Source of the DNA: Coptis chinensis
Lineage: Eukaryota > Streptophyta > Magnoliopsida > Ranunculales > Ranunculaceae
Length of the DNA stretch: 64,000 nucleotides
Direction of reading: 5' to 3'
Assembly: GCA_015680905.1 (NCBI GenBank)
Contig: CM027381.1
Location: 18,081,501-18,145,500, forward strand
Part shown: positions 24,471-36,300 of the stretch, piece by piece
Layout: each line of letters opens with the position of its first letter
Position numbering within the stretch: position 1 is the stretch's first letter
Notes under the pieces: generated by a model
Seen by the model: only the letters and a program-made list of their open reading frames with translations
Told to the model about the DNA's origin: nothing
The model's database searches: none
Position numbers and translations under genes: made by a program

Positions 24471-24720
24471 TAAGAGCATCTATAGGTGGTGGTAGTATTT
24501 CTTTCAAATTTGAAGGCGAAATTTGGAGAAATTAGAAGCAAATTTTGACCAACTCTAGGTGGTCGCAAATATCAACCGCAAATTTCATTGTAGGGTTTAC
24601 TACGCACACCATTGGTAATGTCGCGCGCCAGTACTACTGTCGCCGAGGTTGAAAAAAAGTTAAAAAAAAAAAAAAAAAAAATACGCGACATTCCCAATCT
24701 AGCGCCCAAATTGAAAAAGT

Positions 24721-24758
<38 letters not shown>

Positions 24759-25036
24759 CCCCCACGACATTAGGAGTGACGCGTGACAGTAACATTGGTG
24801 TGGTGTGTTGGTCAAAGTCAAAAAAAAATTTGGGGCGACATTTGCAATGGCACGTGACATTACCACTGTTGCTCCGCATCCGCATCCAAAATCCCAAATT
24901 TGCGAGCAAGGATGCGACTAGACAGGTGATGCGACCAAATTTGCTTCTACATAGAGTTGGATTTCCGCGAAATTCCGAGTTTTGGAAGCAAATTTGAAGA
25001 ATTTGAGAGATGATATTACCACCTAGAGATACTCTA
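24471..25036. mobile_element. MITE-like element with imperfect terminal inverted repeats
   Basis: The left end (TAAGAGCATCTATAGGTGGT...) and the reverse complement of the right end (TAGAGTATCTCTAGGTGGTA...) match over about 45 bp with several mismatches. Both ends also carry TTCAAATTTG-like pieces. The interior holds two poly-A runs (24661-24680 and 24723-24756) and no transposase. I could not settle the target duplication, so the superfamily is open. Confidence 0.6.
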
Positions 25037-25320
25037 CGATCATCATCTCAGCTAATTGTAGAAACCATTTCTTATAAAACCTTATAGTTGGTATATCGAG
25101 GAAAATCGCACTAGGAATGAAGGATTAAGTTGTGTGGCCACTGGTGGGTGCTGGCCTGCTAGGGCATATTGGGCAATGTAAAGAGAATATTACCACCCAA
25201 ATGCATTCAAGTAGGTTTTAGCCCGGTCCAAATTTAAAATAATTTATCAGACTAAGGTCCAGCATGTTACAAGATGGACCTTATTTTTGTGCCTAACATT
25301 GGGTAAACTCTTAACCTGTA

Positions 25321-26601
25321 CTGAAGACTAGGGGTGGGAATTTGGCCCTAACGACCCTAACCCGGCCCTGACCGACCCGACCCTAAGCCCTATAAAGCCC
25401 TCACAACTAAAGCCCTCACAGAGTTTAGGGCGGGGGGGGCGGCCTAATGCTTTCTAGTATGGGGCTAGGGCTAAGATTCTAAAACATAGGCCCGACCCTA
25501 ACCAAGCCCTAACCGGCCCTATTTCATACTTTCACTATAAATACACATACCATAATTGTCCAACTCTTTGTTAAATATTTTCAATTAAAATAACATTGTC
25601 CTTTGTAATTTATCACTTACACCCAAGTGGTACTTCCAATAACTTGTTTTATATAACAAAAACTTGTCAACTTAGCGACCATGAAGAACAATGAGCACTA
25701 GCCTAATAAAAATAATACTTTATTCCTTTGATCATCAAGTCAAAGTCCATAACTTATTATTCTCAATTTCTTTTCTCACTTATTTCTTATAAATTATATT
25801 TTTATTCACATCCAAGCCAAGTCTAAAACTAAAGGTTTCCTTCCACACCATTAAAGCAAAATACAGAGCAGACATTTGTAACATAGAAACCAAAAAACAC
25901 CCTTTGTCAGAAAAATGACATTTATAATCTCAAACCTTTCTCCATCACTTGTTCAAAAGCCAATATTTTCATTTCCATATACAAAGCTTGAATCACTTTT
26001 AAATTAGAAGAAATGTAATATTATATTTGTTTGAATCTATTATAGAAATAATTTATGATATTACAAATAGTTTAACAACTTCCATGACCCTTAACCAAAA
26101 TTATTATGTTTCTTCTTTATATCTATTACTTCTTCCTTTAAAATGATAATATAATTATTTGTCTATGTATTTCAATGTTAAATGTAATTTTAGTGAGGTT
26201 TGAGTACAAGGAAGAACAAATTCAAACTCTCGATGTACTTGAGTTCATTAGATTGTGGATGTGCATTTTAAATTTTGGACTTATACGAGATTATTACTAG
26301 ATTGGTTGGACTTTGAGTTTGTAGATTATTGTACATTTTGTAATATAAATGAGTTTTAAAACCGATGTAGTAAAAAAATATATATATATATATATATATA
26401 TAGCCCGACCCTAAAGCCCGACCCTAAAGCCCTTAAAAAGAGACTAGGGTCGTGGTCGTGGCTTGAGATTTAGATTTGTGACCGGCCCGACCGCCCTATA
26501 TGATTTTAGGGCGGGCCGACTTAACTCTAATATCTGAAGGGCTTTAAATGTTTAGGGCCGGGCTAGCCCAACCCGGCCCATTGCCCACCCCTACTGAAGA
26601 C
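25321..26601. mobile_element. Non-autonomous hAT-type element with 8-bp target duplication
   Basis: The element at 25329-26593 (1,265 bp) starts TAGGGGTGGGAATTTGG and ends CCATTGCCCACCCCTA, so the ends are inverted copies. It is flanked by an exact 8-bp direct repeat, CTGAAGAC, at 25321-25328 and 26594-26601. The 8-bp duplication and the TAGGGGTGGG end fit the hAT superfamily. The interior is A+T-rich, includes a (TA)n run at 26366-26401, and has no transposase, so movement would need an enzyme in trans. G+C-rich subterminal zones contain many GGGCCGGGC/CCCGACCC repeats. Confidence 0.85.
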
Positions 26602-26824
26602 TGTCCCTAAAGGGAGGCAAATGCAGTATAGTTTTGAAAAGAATTAACTTAAGCATCGGGTGTAGAACGAGAACATCTACTGTTTGACAACATGGCCATT
26701 GTAAATCAATCAGACCACTAACAATCTTCCAATGTAGAAGTATAGAACGATTCAAAGTGAAGGTAGAAACAAATAAAACTTTCTAGTTACGAGTTATGAC
26801 TTATGAGTAATCACCACTTACATA

Positions 26825-27185
26825 AAATTTTGGATAAATTCATGATTTGGCCATGATAATGTCAATGTGTTTTCAATTCGGCCACAAATTGCAACTCAAC
26901 GCATTTTGTCAACAATTAGGGGTAAATTCCTAATTCGGCATGATAATGTCAATGTGTTCTTAATCCGGCCATTGTCAGCAACTCATTGCAAAAAGTTGCT
27001 GACAAAATGCGCTGAGTTGCAATTTGTGGCCGAATTAAGAACATATTGACATTATCATGGCCGAATTAGAAATTTACCTAACAACTAGTGGGGTAATGTC
27101 AGCAACTTTTTATACTGAGTTGCTGACAATGGCCGGATTAAGAACAAAATGACATTATCATGGCGAATCAGAAATTTACCCTAAA
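26825..27185. mobile_element. Foldback MITE cluster with nested inverted repeats
   Basis: Blocks around GGCCATGATAATGTCAATGTG, AATTCGGCCACAAATTGCAACT and GACAAAATGCG occur in direct and inverted copies: left copies from 26847 and from 26937, right copies ending about 27065 and 27180. The outer edges read GGATAAATTC and GAAATTTACC. The pattern fits one foldback element inserted into, or duplicated inside, a related one. No coding capacity. Confidence 0.65.
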
Positions 27186-27640
27186 ACTTTTGGGCCAAAA
27201 TATACTGAACCAGATCTCTAATGTGCTCTAAAATTTACCAAATCCAAATCCCATGTAAAAGACGCCGCACAAGTGCACACTACACAATTGAGGTCATCAA
27301 TTATGGGGGTAGGCCAACTAGGCCGACCTAGAATTCTAGAAATGAAGCACGTGGTGCAAACCCAAAAATAAAAATCAGTAGGCTTCAAAATCACATGTCC
27401 ACACTCTCCATTACGTCACTAAAAAAGTTTCAAATTAGTCAATGAAAGCGAGCAATATTCCAAATCCAACTCAAAATCACCTCACCCGTCAAAGATCTAA
27501 AATCAACGCTAAAAACAAAACACCAAATAATTTCCCATCCGTCGATCAAACAGTACATTTAAATTCAACGGTTGAGATTAATCAATCAGCGGCGCGGAAG
27601 GCTACCTCGTGGCCTTTAAGTAGGCCAAAGCTAACCTAAG
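27186..27640. other. Upstream region of the GTE gene, no gene seen
   Basis: Gene-free spacer just before the probable transcription start. No convincing TATA box could be fixed. It should hold the proximal promoter. Confidence 0.35.
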
Positions 27641-27649
27641 AATAATAAA

Positions 27650-28057
27650 AAAAAATGACCCATACTTAGAAGAAACAATAGCAGAAGAAGGAGAAGATTT
27701 GCTGCCGAGGGAGTTTTGAGATCTTGGATTTCACGAATCACGAAGCATTTATTTAAAGCTCTCTCTTTCTCTCTCTCTCTAGTCTCTATCTATCTAATAA
27801 GGTTTCAAATTGATTTATCTTTTTCTTTTCTTTTCTTTTTTCAATATTTTTTGGGTCCGGTTAATTGAACTTGAGTTAGGAGTAAGTAAGGTTTGAGCTT
27901 TTCCCAAGTCATTGATTCATTTTATTATTAATTTAGCTAATACTTATAAGATTTCATTTATTTAAGTATTTAATCTACTATTTATTTATTTTAATTGAAA
28001 TTGGGAAAAAAAATTTGAGGGTTTTAATAATATGTACAGACATAAAGAATTGAACTT
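27650..28057 (+). promoter_or_regulatory. Probable 5' UTR of the GTE gene, with CT microsatellite
   Basis: A purine-rich start (AGAAGGAGAAG) is followed by a CT-rich run at about 27758-27782, common in plant leaders. A possible 5' UTR intron runs from a GT at 27802 to an AG at 28038-28039. Both sites fit GT-AG, but nothing in the sequence proves the intron is used. Confidence 0.35.
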
Positions 28058-31000
28058 ATGGGGCCTTCAATTCATGTAGACTGCACTGTAGTAGAGCAAA
28101 TTATTAGCAAATACTCAAAAAAACAGTCGGACGCAATGATGGGAAAGACGCAGAGATTCTCTAAAGGATATTCATCTGGTTTTGTATCCGATTACCGTGT
28201 ATCCGATTACCGTAATCAGTCAATTGATAATAATAATAATTTGGCGGAATCTGAAGGGTTGGGTAGTTCGGGTCGAGCTGATACTGCTTCAGAAGATTCT
28301 TCTGGCCCGCCGAAAAGGAAATGTATTAGTTTGAATGTGGATAGTTGTGATGGTTTTGGGATACCTGTACAGGTTTTTAGAGTGTCTAAGATGTCTAGAT
28401 CGGAGAGGAGGAAGTTGGAAGTTAGATTGAGAAGTGAGCTTGATCAGGTTCAGAGTCTTGAGAAGAAAATAATAGGGCAGTTTTCCAATGTAGTTGCTGT
28501 GTCATCTTCGCCAGGGAAGAAAAAGGGTCCATTTGGTAGGAATAGTCACAACTTGAAGCAGGGAATTTCAGGGAAGTTTAAATCTGTGAAGGAGGTCATT
28601 CCAACAACAACAACCTCTGATTCAAAATTTATGGAACAGTGCGAGGCGCTATTGTCACGTTTGATGGCACATGATTATGGTTGGGTATTTAACGTTCCTG
28701 TTGATGTTGTTAAGTTAAATATTCCTGATTATTTCACTGTTATTAAACATCCAATGGATTTGGGAACGGTGAAGAGTAAGATATCTTCGGGACAATATTC
28801 GAGTCCGTGGGGATTTCTTTCTGATGTAAGACTCGCTTTTTCAAATGCAATGACTTATAACCCTCCAACCAATGATGTTCACATTATGGCTAAAACCCTC
28901 AGCAAGTTCTTCGAAGTGAGATGGAAGAATATTCAGAAGAAACTTCCGACAATTGAATCTGTGCAAGTACCTGCAAAATCAACCGTCACTAGAGAATCCA
29001 AAGCTCCCATAGCGAGTTCACCATCTAAAAAGAGGAAACATTTGTTAATTGACCATCAAGTTAAGACAGAGCCTGTTAAGACAGAGCGGATCATGACAGA
29101 GAGGGATAAAGTTAATCTGAGCAGGGATTTAGAGTCTCTGTTGGCAGAGTTGCCTAATCACATTATTGATTTCCTGAGAGAGCATAGTTTTAGTGAAGGC
29201 CAAACTGATGGTGAGGATGAGATGGAGGTTGATATTGATGTTCTTAGTGATGATACATTGTTTACATTAAGGAAGCTTGTAGATAATTATTTGCAAGAAA
29301 AGCTAAGCAACCGCGCAAAAAATGAGCCTGGGGAAGTGGAGGTTTGTCCTTTTTCTCCAAGTGTCTGGATGCTGTTTCAATATCTGCCACAAGTTTGCGA
29401 TTGTGTACATGACTTGCTCTCTGTTTCTCTTTTGACTCAGGTTTTGAATGTCTCGGGGATCAGCAATTCGTTGATGCAACCTTGCAAAGGTTATTTAGCT
29501 ACTTTTTTCCTTATTTTATTTGTAGTATTGTGAATTCTCCCATGAAGCCTTTGTATATATAATAGATGCATATTTGAGACTTTACTTGTTCAGTTAAATC
29601 GACAGGCAATGATCCTGTTGATGAGGATGTAGATATTGGTGGGAATGATCCTCCTATCTCAAGCTACCCTCCAGTAGAGATTGAAAAGGATACAGCTCGT
29701 GGAAGCAGTAAATGCAGTAGTTCAAATAGCTCGAGTAGTGATTCAAGCTCATCTAGTGGTGTGTGTTCCCCTTAGTTCTTTTTAATTCACTTTTGCTTGT
29801 TGCTTTTGAAGTTAAATTATCAGTATCATGTTTTCAACTACTTGTTATGATCATAAATGTATTGGCAGATGACTTTTGAATCTACTGCATATGTTATACT
29901 GTGTTTACAATATTTTGTATGGAAAGCCCACTTATCTTCAAGGAAAACAATAGAAAAGAAAAACTTTATAGTCTAGTTGGAAATCTTTCTTAGAAACTAG
30001 TATCGAATATCTGAAAAATTCAGTAGTATTTTGATTAATATCCCATGATATACTATCATCTAATTCGTGATTTAGTGTGCACTAGTTTTTGTTGTCTCTA
30101 TACCAACAAGAACAAATAATGCTGATTCCTTTGGTCTTATGTTCATTTTTGGTGCAAACAAAGTCTCAGTTTGCTTTTGGCACAGTAGCGCACCTACACA
30201 TGTACCAAAAAAGATAAAGGACGGCTACCAAATTTCAAATTTCTGTTTTGTTTTGATGTCTGTGTGTCGGTGTGCCAAGTGCCAGAAGACAACTGAGCAA
30301 ACTCTTTTTGCTTCAAAATTGGGCTTAATCCTATTTCCCGAATCTGACACTTCACACACGAGTCAGGCCAAAGACACCTTTGAAGTTCCCATGCAATTTA
30401 AATTTCTGTCAGTTAGGTTTAATCATTTAGTATGAAGAAATGTGAATGATTACTTTGAGAATTCAGTGGGTGCAAGCTGGAGTATTCATATATATTGAAG
30501 GGTACTTGGGATATGCAACAAAAAGCAAGCAGTGAGAAATTCCTTCGAAACCCAAATTCTGACTAAACTTGCAATGCATCCATGAGAGGAAAAGAAAAGA
30601 AAAGAAAAAAATCCAATAATACTTGATAGTTGATACATAACTGCTGCAGCAAATACTTCCTACGCCCCCTTTCAGAATCAATGGCATATACTGGACTCGA
30701 CTCCTTAAAAGCATCTTGTCGCAGATAGATAGTGACAACATAAAATACAATGACGATAACAACAAATAAAGGTGGAATTGACAAGAGTTAATAAAATTCA
30801 GTGAAACACCAGAGTGCACGACACCACTGTGGCATAAAAGGGAATCAAACCCTGAAAAGTTGAACCATATGCTTCTCAAGAAGTGAGCTATGTATGGAAA
30901 ACAGAGGTGAAACACCTGAAAACAACGAAAGTGCTTACTCTTTCAGATGAGGGGACAAGCACAAATTGCACTTGGTACTGTACAAATTGATAGCTGAGAA

Positions 31001-32513
31001 CTGAAGGAATAGTCAGTAGGCAGAACCGAAGAAGGGATTGAAGTAAAATGAATATGGAGGCTTAGATTAACCAATTACTGATTAAGCAAGGATAGAACAT
31101 GTAAAATAATGAACGACGAACGTGCTTGTGTCTATTCAGGAATAGTCACCAATGGTGAATTTGTCAGCACTGGTGATCGGAAAACTTGAAACCTATGCTC
31201 CACCACCATGGTAAAGTCTAAATATTTGATGTAAATAACTCTGGATATTTTTGCATAAGAACAACTCACTAAGGAGAGAACACATACTCTGACTCCTACC
31301 AACTCAAGGTGGTACTAAAACCCAGTGTGGGACTAAAACCATACTGTACTACTCATCTTTCACTATATGTTTTCTATCTACAGTAGGGTAAATGAGTGGT
31401 CAGATCACTCGTATGCATTTTTTTATAGGTAGGTAACGTTTGATATCTTCGTCTCTTGGAATTTGTGTGCGACTATATATATGAAAAAAGAACCGCCTAA
31501 AGCATATACCTCTCTAGGAGCCGCCAAGGAGGCCTACATCTTACTTTTTAGAGCATTGCCTTTTCATATGGATAGTACAATTTTGATTTGACTCGTGATT
31601 CAAAATGTGATATTAAGTAGTACATTTTATTTTGAGTTTCCATTTAAGCAACGAGTGGACCCTTCCTCTTTGTTGATTATTTTTTGGACAAACTCAAAAA
31701 TGATTTTGACATGATTCATTTTAAGCACATTATTTGCCCATTTGAATCAGGACTCACTATTTTGTCTTGTAACCTTCTTTTGAGGATTTAAAGATATCTA
31801 ATTTGGCTCTTCTTCTTATTGGTGGCTTCAAGGATTCCCTAACTGGAGACTAAAGGATTTAAAAGAAATAAAAAAGATTTATGAAATTTTGTTTGACATG
31901 ATTTGATTTTCATATGGATAGTACAATTTCAATTTGATTCAGAATACACAATTTCAAATTAAATTGTAAATTTGCATTGGAGTTTCCATTTAAGCACTAA
32001 GTGTCTGAGTGGGTCTTATTCTTTTGTGATAATTTTTTGAACAAAATAAAGGACATTGACATGACTTGTCATTTGAATCACATGGTTTATGATTTGAATC
32101 ACGACTCACTATTTCTCCTCAGCTCTGAACATTAATTCTGCAGTTTAGTTTGGTTTGTGATTTAAGTAGCGGTTAGAATGTCTATACATTTAGATATTCT
32201 CTGTTCAAGTAGAACCATACCTTGAGAGTGTAAAACACAAGTTCGAGGGGTGGTTAGCATTTATATTACTTGACACTCCCAATTACTATGAAATGCGAAG
32301 CAAATCCCTCCCTCATTCTATTTGTACTTTAGTCTTTCTGCTAATTTTGATCCCCCTTTTAGGTGCAAAAGTTGGACATCGCTATTAGATCAACAACAAT
32401 TATGCAACTTCTTCCTCTGCTAGCTAGCTTCCTTATAAAAATAAAACCACTGATCCTTCCATGCAGTTTATCTTTTTATTTTATATTTTTTTTTGTTTTG
32501 TTTTGTTTGAGGT

Positions 32514-32551
<38 letters not shown>

Positions 32552-33572
32552 GTTCAATAGAGTTGAGTATAAAAATAAAAAAGAGGCCATCTATTATGTG
32601 ATCGAAAAACGGTACCTTGCCAATCAAACTTCTAAAACATTTGATCTTCAGATATATTGGTACCGTTATTTTTGCATCAAGTCTCTTGGCTGAACTTTAC
32701 TTGCTATAGCTGAGTTGCAACTTTATTCTGCAATAATTAGGTAAGTGACAGATAGTTCACATGTAATCTAGTCTTGTGGTAGGGATAATTGTTCAAGTGA
32801 TATTCATACCCGCAATTGTAATAGATATGTGTTGTCTTCGTTAGACTGTTGGGCATATTATATTTAATATTATGACTGATACTCGAGGAAAAATATTCTG
32901 AAGCCTTCTTTTGTTTGGTTTATTTATAATAGTAGATACCCATGGACATGAAAAAAACAGGGCCGATTATATATCAGGGTATGTAGGTCCTTGCATGGTT
33001 ACACTTACCCAACATGACGATGTTGGGTGTGTAAGGAAAGATCATGAAGTACGCGATTTTCCATCAAATCATCAAAGTTCAGGGAAAATCTTTACAAGTG
33101 GGCTTTCATAACATCTACTTCTAGACCGTAGTGGCTTGCTGAAGCAAGAGGTAAGCTGGTATGTAATGAGTGTGGGTAAGGGCCGTGAACCTAGTTGAAG
33201 TGCCTTAGTTACCATACAGACGCCTACTTATTTTTATTTTTATCTCGATGACATGCCTTATCATTAGATTCATTTTTACTAATCAGGGAATAAATGAACT
33301 CTTACACTGTTATGTTGCAACTACCCCTTTTTAAGTTGTAAATTACATGGGTTGAGTGCTTGATAAATGTTATACCATTTAGACTAGATGGCCTACTGAA
33401 TTGTAAATAGTCCTTTCTGATGGACTTCCTCGATTCCTCACGAGAATTATATAAAAGAGGACAACATGGCTGCTACAAATTGCATCGCAAGTCCTTTATG
33501 AATAGCAAATCCTATTCTTTTAAATACAAATTCATTAGACCCGGCAGTTCATCACGTTACTGTCAACCTTGC

Positions 33573-33651
<79 letters not shown>

Positions 33652-35860
33652 ATTTTCACGGTCTAGAATATTAGAATCGCATTACTCTATGATTTATCAA
33701 ATTATATAAATTAGTGTTAAAATTCAATCAAGATTTGCATAATATTGTTATCATTATGGTTATTTGAAAAGAAAATAGACCGATAATCATCAAACAGAAA
33801 TGGAACAAAACCATAGCAAAACAGTTTTCTGATTACTCTTTCATTAAAAACGTCTTAAACCTGCGATTCCATAGAGCCGCCGTCTCTCTTGCTTTCAGTC
33901 ACCAACGGGTTCACATGGACATTATTACGTGTTGGAGAAACATTAAAAGTGAGAGAAGTAGAGAACCGTAACAAGTGAGAGACGGGTGTTAAAGCTGGTT
34001 TTCTTATCTGTTGAGGGGTTTTTATGTAGTGGTTTCCAGATGTGTACTTTTATTTATTTTTGACAAGTGGGTCTTCACTTTCTTATTGTGGAAATAAGGG
34101 AGATTCTCAGCTCAAGACACAACAGTGCGCCTCATTTTGGTGCTTCTGATACAAATATACGACATGACTGGTTTCATATTTCATGTTTGGAACTGCTGAT
34201 ATATAACCCCTCTTCTACTTACACATACACGTATACATATGTTCTTGAGATAACCAATACTTATTCATAAATAAATATTTCCGTTCTTTTTTTCTTGCTG
34301 GTTTTTATTCCAGAATTTCCTTCTGCAGATTCAGACTCAGGCAATTCTTCTAGCAGTGGTACAGATGGTGCTAAGGCTTCATCTCCAGTCAATGAAACGA
34401 AGGTATTTCTTTCTTGAATACTAAAACAAATTGTATGTTTTGGCACTAGAGGGGAAAAAAGACGGGTGGGGGGACAAAAAAACATAAAAACTAATTTTAT
34501 GCCATGCTACATTTATCTTGCTCTTCAGATCTACTAGTTTTGAACACTGAAGAGTCCATACTGATTGTTCCCTGCTTTTAATACAGGAAACCTTAGACTC
34601 TGTTGCAGACGAGCAGACTAACAATCATGGTAGCTCACATGATGGAAATCGTGAGTTGGCTGTATATTTTTTTATAGCTACATTTTTAATTATCATACTT
34701 CTTTTTATTTTTCTCTTGCTTCAAGGTCTTGAATACTAAACCTAGAATAATGTGTTTGCTATTTTTTGAATAAATGCAGAATCTCTTAGTGGATTGGATC
34801 AGCTCGAGCAAAATCCCGAGCATAAGCCCATTTCTATCGAGGCAGACAGTAGACAAGAGGGTAAGCATATACTGTAGAAGAAGAAGCATGTCTACCAAAG
34901 GTTCTAAATCCTTTAGTTTTTGCAAATCGTCTAACGCCTTTCCTGCCCAACTTAGAGGAAAATGCTCAACCTGAGAGGCAAGTCTCCCCAGAAAAGCTTT
35001 ATCGAGCAGCTTTGTTGAGAGACCGGTTTGCTGATACTATCCTCAAAGCTCGACAGAAGACTCTCGATCAGGTTGGTTACAAATTTGGGCTGGTTATTGA
35101 AATATACCATGTTCGTACCTGTCCATTTTCTTAGTGTTTTTTGCTCCGGATGTGATCGGGTACAATTTGATCTGCTGAGGTTAGGGTGAAAAGGGAGATC
35201 CTGAGAAACTGCGGCGTGAGCGAGAGGAGCTTGAAAGGAAACAAAGGGAAGGTTTGGACTTCTAACCTGTTGCATGGAAACTTTGATTTCTTAAAGGTTG
35301 TTTACTTAGTTACTGACATCTTGGGGTTAATGGTGATTAATTATAAGTCATGTGTTTTTATGAGATCAGAAAAAGCTCGGTTGCAGGCAGAGGCCAAAGC
35401 TGCAGAAAATGCTCGGAGGCAGGCTGATGCAGAGGCTGCAGTTGAAGCCAAAAGAAAGAGGGAGCTTGAGAGAGAAGCTGCACGCCAGGCTTTACAAAAT
35501 GTAAATAACAAGAATTCTTACTTCAGTTTCCATTTAGTAGATCTGTACTGAAAGTGTTCGTTGAAATTATCCTCTTGCTGTATGCAGATGGAAAAGACGG
35601 TTGAAATCAATGAAAACTGCCAATTTCTGGAAGACTTGGAAATGCTTGGGTCTGCCCCAGTTCCTTGTTTACCTTTGGCCATCGTGATAAGCCCCGATCA
35701 CTCCGATGGGATTGGTGGCTTTAAGCTACAGGGGAGTAACCCCTTGGAACAACTTGGACTTTACATGAAAATGGATGATGAAGAAGCGGAGGAGGAAGAA
35801 GGGGTATCAACCAGTGTTCCTGACCCCATGAATGACGTGGAGGAAGGAGAAATAGATTAA
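28058..35860 (+). CDS. GTE8-like: Bromodomain and NET domain protein, transcription factor GTE8/GTE10-like
   Basis: Ten coding exons, all with GT-AG junctions and consistent phase: 28058-29341, 29441-29489, 29606-29758, 34329-34402, 34587-34650, 34780-34860, 34956-35071, 35185-35251, 35370-35500, 35588-35860. They give 763 residues. A bromodomain lies at about 192-296, with the acetyl-lysine-binding Asn at 268 in 'TYNPP'. A NET domain follows at about 346-415, then Ser-rich acidic stretches, a charged coiled coil at about 580-673 and the family's C-terminal end 'DVEEGEID'. Proteins of this group bind acetylated histones in the nucleus and regulate transcription; this is family knowledge. An alternative start is MMGK at 28136 or 28139, since some relatives begin there. 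The 28058 start is chosen because its 'MGPSIHVD' resembles the 'MAPTVPIE' start of other GTE8-type proteins. The gene looks intact. GTE8 versus GTE10 cannot be decided without a tree. Confidence 0.9.
30750..30895 (-). mobile_element. Possible tRNA-derived SINE remnant in the intron
   Basis: On the reverse strand, TAGCTCACTTCTTGAGAAG (about 30874-30892) resembles a Pol III A box. GGGTTTGATTCCC (about 30839-30851) resembles a B box, with the spacing of tRNA-derived SINEs. No clear tail or target duplication was found. It could be a chance match. Confidence 0.3.
31560..32110 (+). repeat. Two diverged copies of a block of about 190-200 bp, 350 bp apart
   Basis: Both copies begin CATATGGATAGTACAATTT (31566 and 31911). 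Both contain GAGTTTCCATTTAAGCA followed by an AGTG segment, and end in GAATCA-GACTCACTATTT. They are clearly diverged. They share no marks with the named elements, so this is either an old segmental duplication or two copies of an unrecognised repeat. Confidence 0.7.
32516..32549 (+). repeat. (GT)n microsatellite
   Basis: About 16 GT units in the long intron of the GTE gene. Confidence 0.9.
33577..33646 (+). repeat. (TA)n microsatellite
   Basis: An uninterrupted TA run of about 34 units in the long intron of the GTE gene. Its frame translates to alternating Ile/Tyr, an artefact. Confidence 0.95.
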
Positions 35861-36300
35861 CCGATTGCTATCTCATCTATGTATTGTTATTCAAGGATTG
35901 AATGGCAAATTAAAATCTCGTGATTGAAAGCACCTGTTGGCTGGTACTTGGTAGGTTTTTGCCGCCGCATTGGGCACATACAAGAGAATTCTGAAGGACT
36001 ATCTAGAAGATCAGTATGGGATAACTTTGTGGTCTCATTTGGTTAGAAGTGTATGAAGCTTGAATGGTAATCTCATCTCCAAGGGATTTATGCAGTCTAT
36101 TGAGGTTTATGCCTAACGGGCAAGCAAAGCATCATTGAAGGAAGCTGATTTCGGTTTGGAGCCTTGGAGGTGTTGAATAACTGGACAAGTGAGTATCGGT
36201 GATGTGATTTTGAGATGACTATTGTCAGTGCCGTTCGCAAAGGCCATCACCGTAGTGTAAAAATATAGGAGCACATAGAAGTCCAATTAGCATTATTTAT
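35861..36300 (+). other. Probable 3' UTR of the GTE gene
   Basis: Follows the TAA stop at 35858-35860. No precise poly(A) site could be fixed, and the right edge is a guess. No coding sequence is seen. Confidence 0.4.

Larger units (their letters stand above)
29759..34328 (+). other. 4.6-kb intron of the GTE gene
   Basis: It separates the exon ending in the Ser-rich tract (phase-1 end AGTG) from the exon starting ATTCAGACTCAGG. All other introns of the gene are under 200 bp, apart from the possible leader intron. It holds a possible SINE (about 30750-30895), a duplicated block (31560-32110), a (GT)n run, a long (TA)n run and otherwise unique A+T-rich sequence. Frames inside, such as the 150-residue reverse frame at 30463-30915, have no recognisable product. 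Confidence 0.8.

Noticed and set aside
24634-24909. 91-residue frame with Phe runs
   Set aside because: Translation of poly-A/T runs inside the MITE.
27442-27639. 65-residue forward frame just upstream of the GTE gene
   Set aside because: No domain and ends before the probable leader; likely chance.
30463-30915. 150-residue reverse-strand frame in the GTE intron
   Set aside because: Overlaps the SINE-like stretch, has Cys/Phe/Ser-rich random content and no domain.
33420-33674. 84-residue frame with alternating Ile/Tyr
   Set aside because: Translation of the (TA)n microsatellite.
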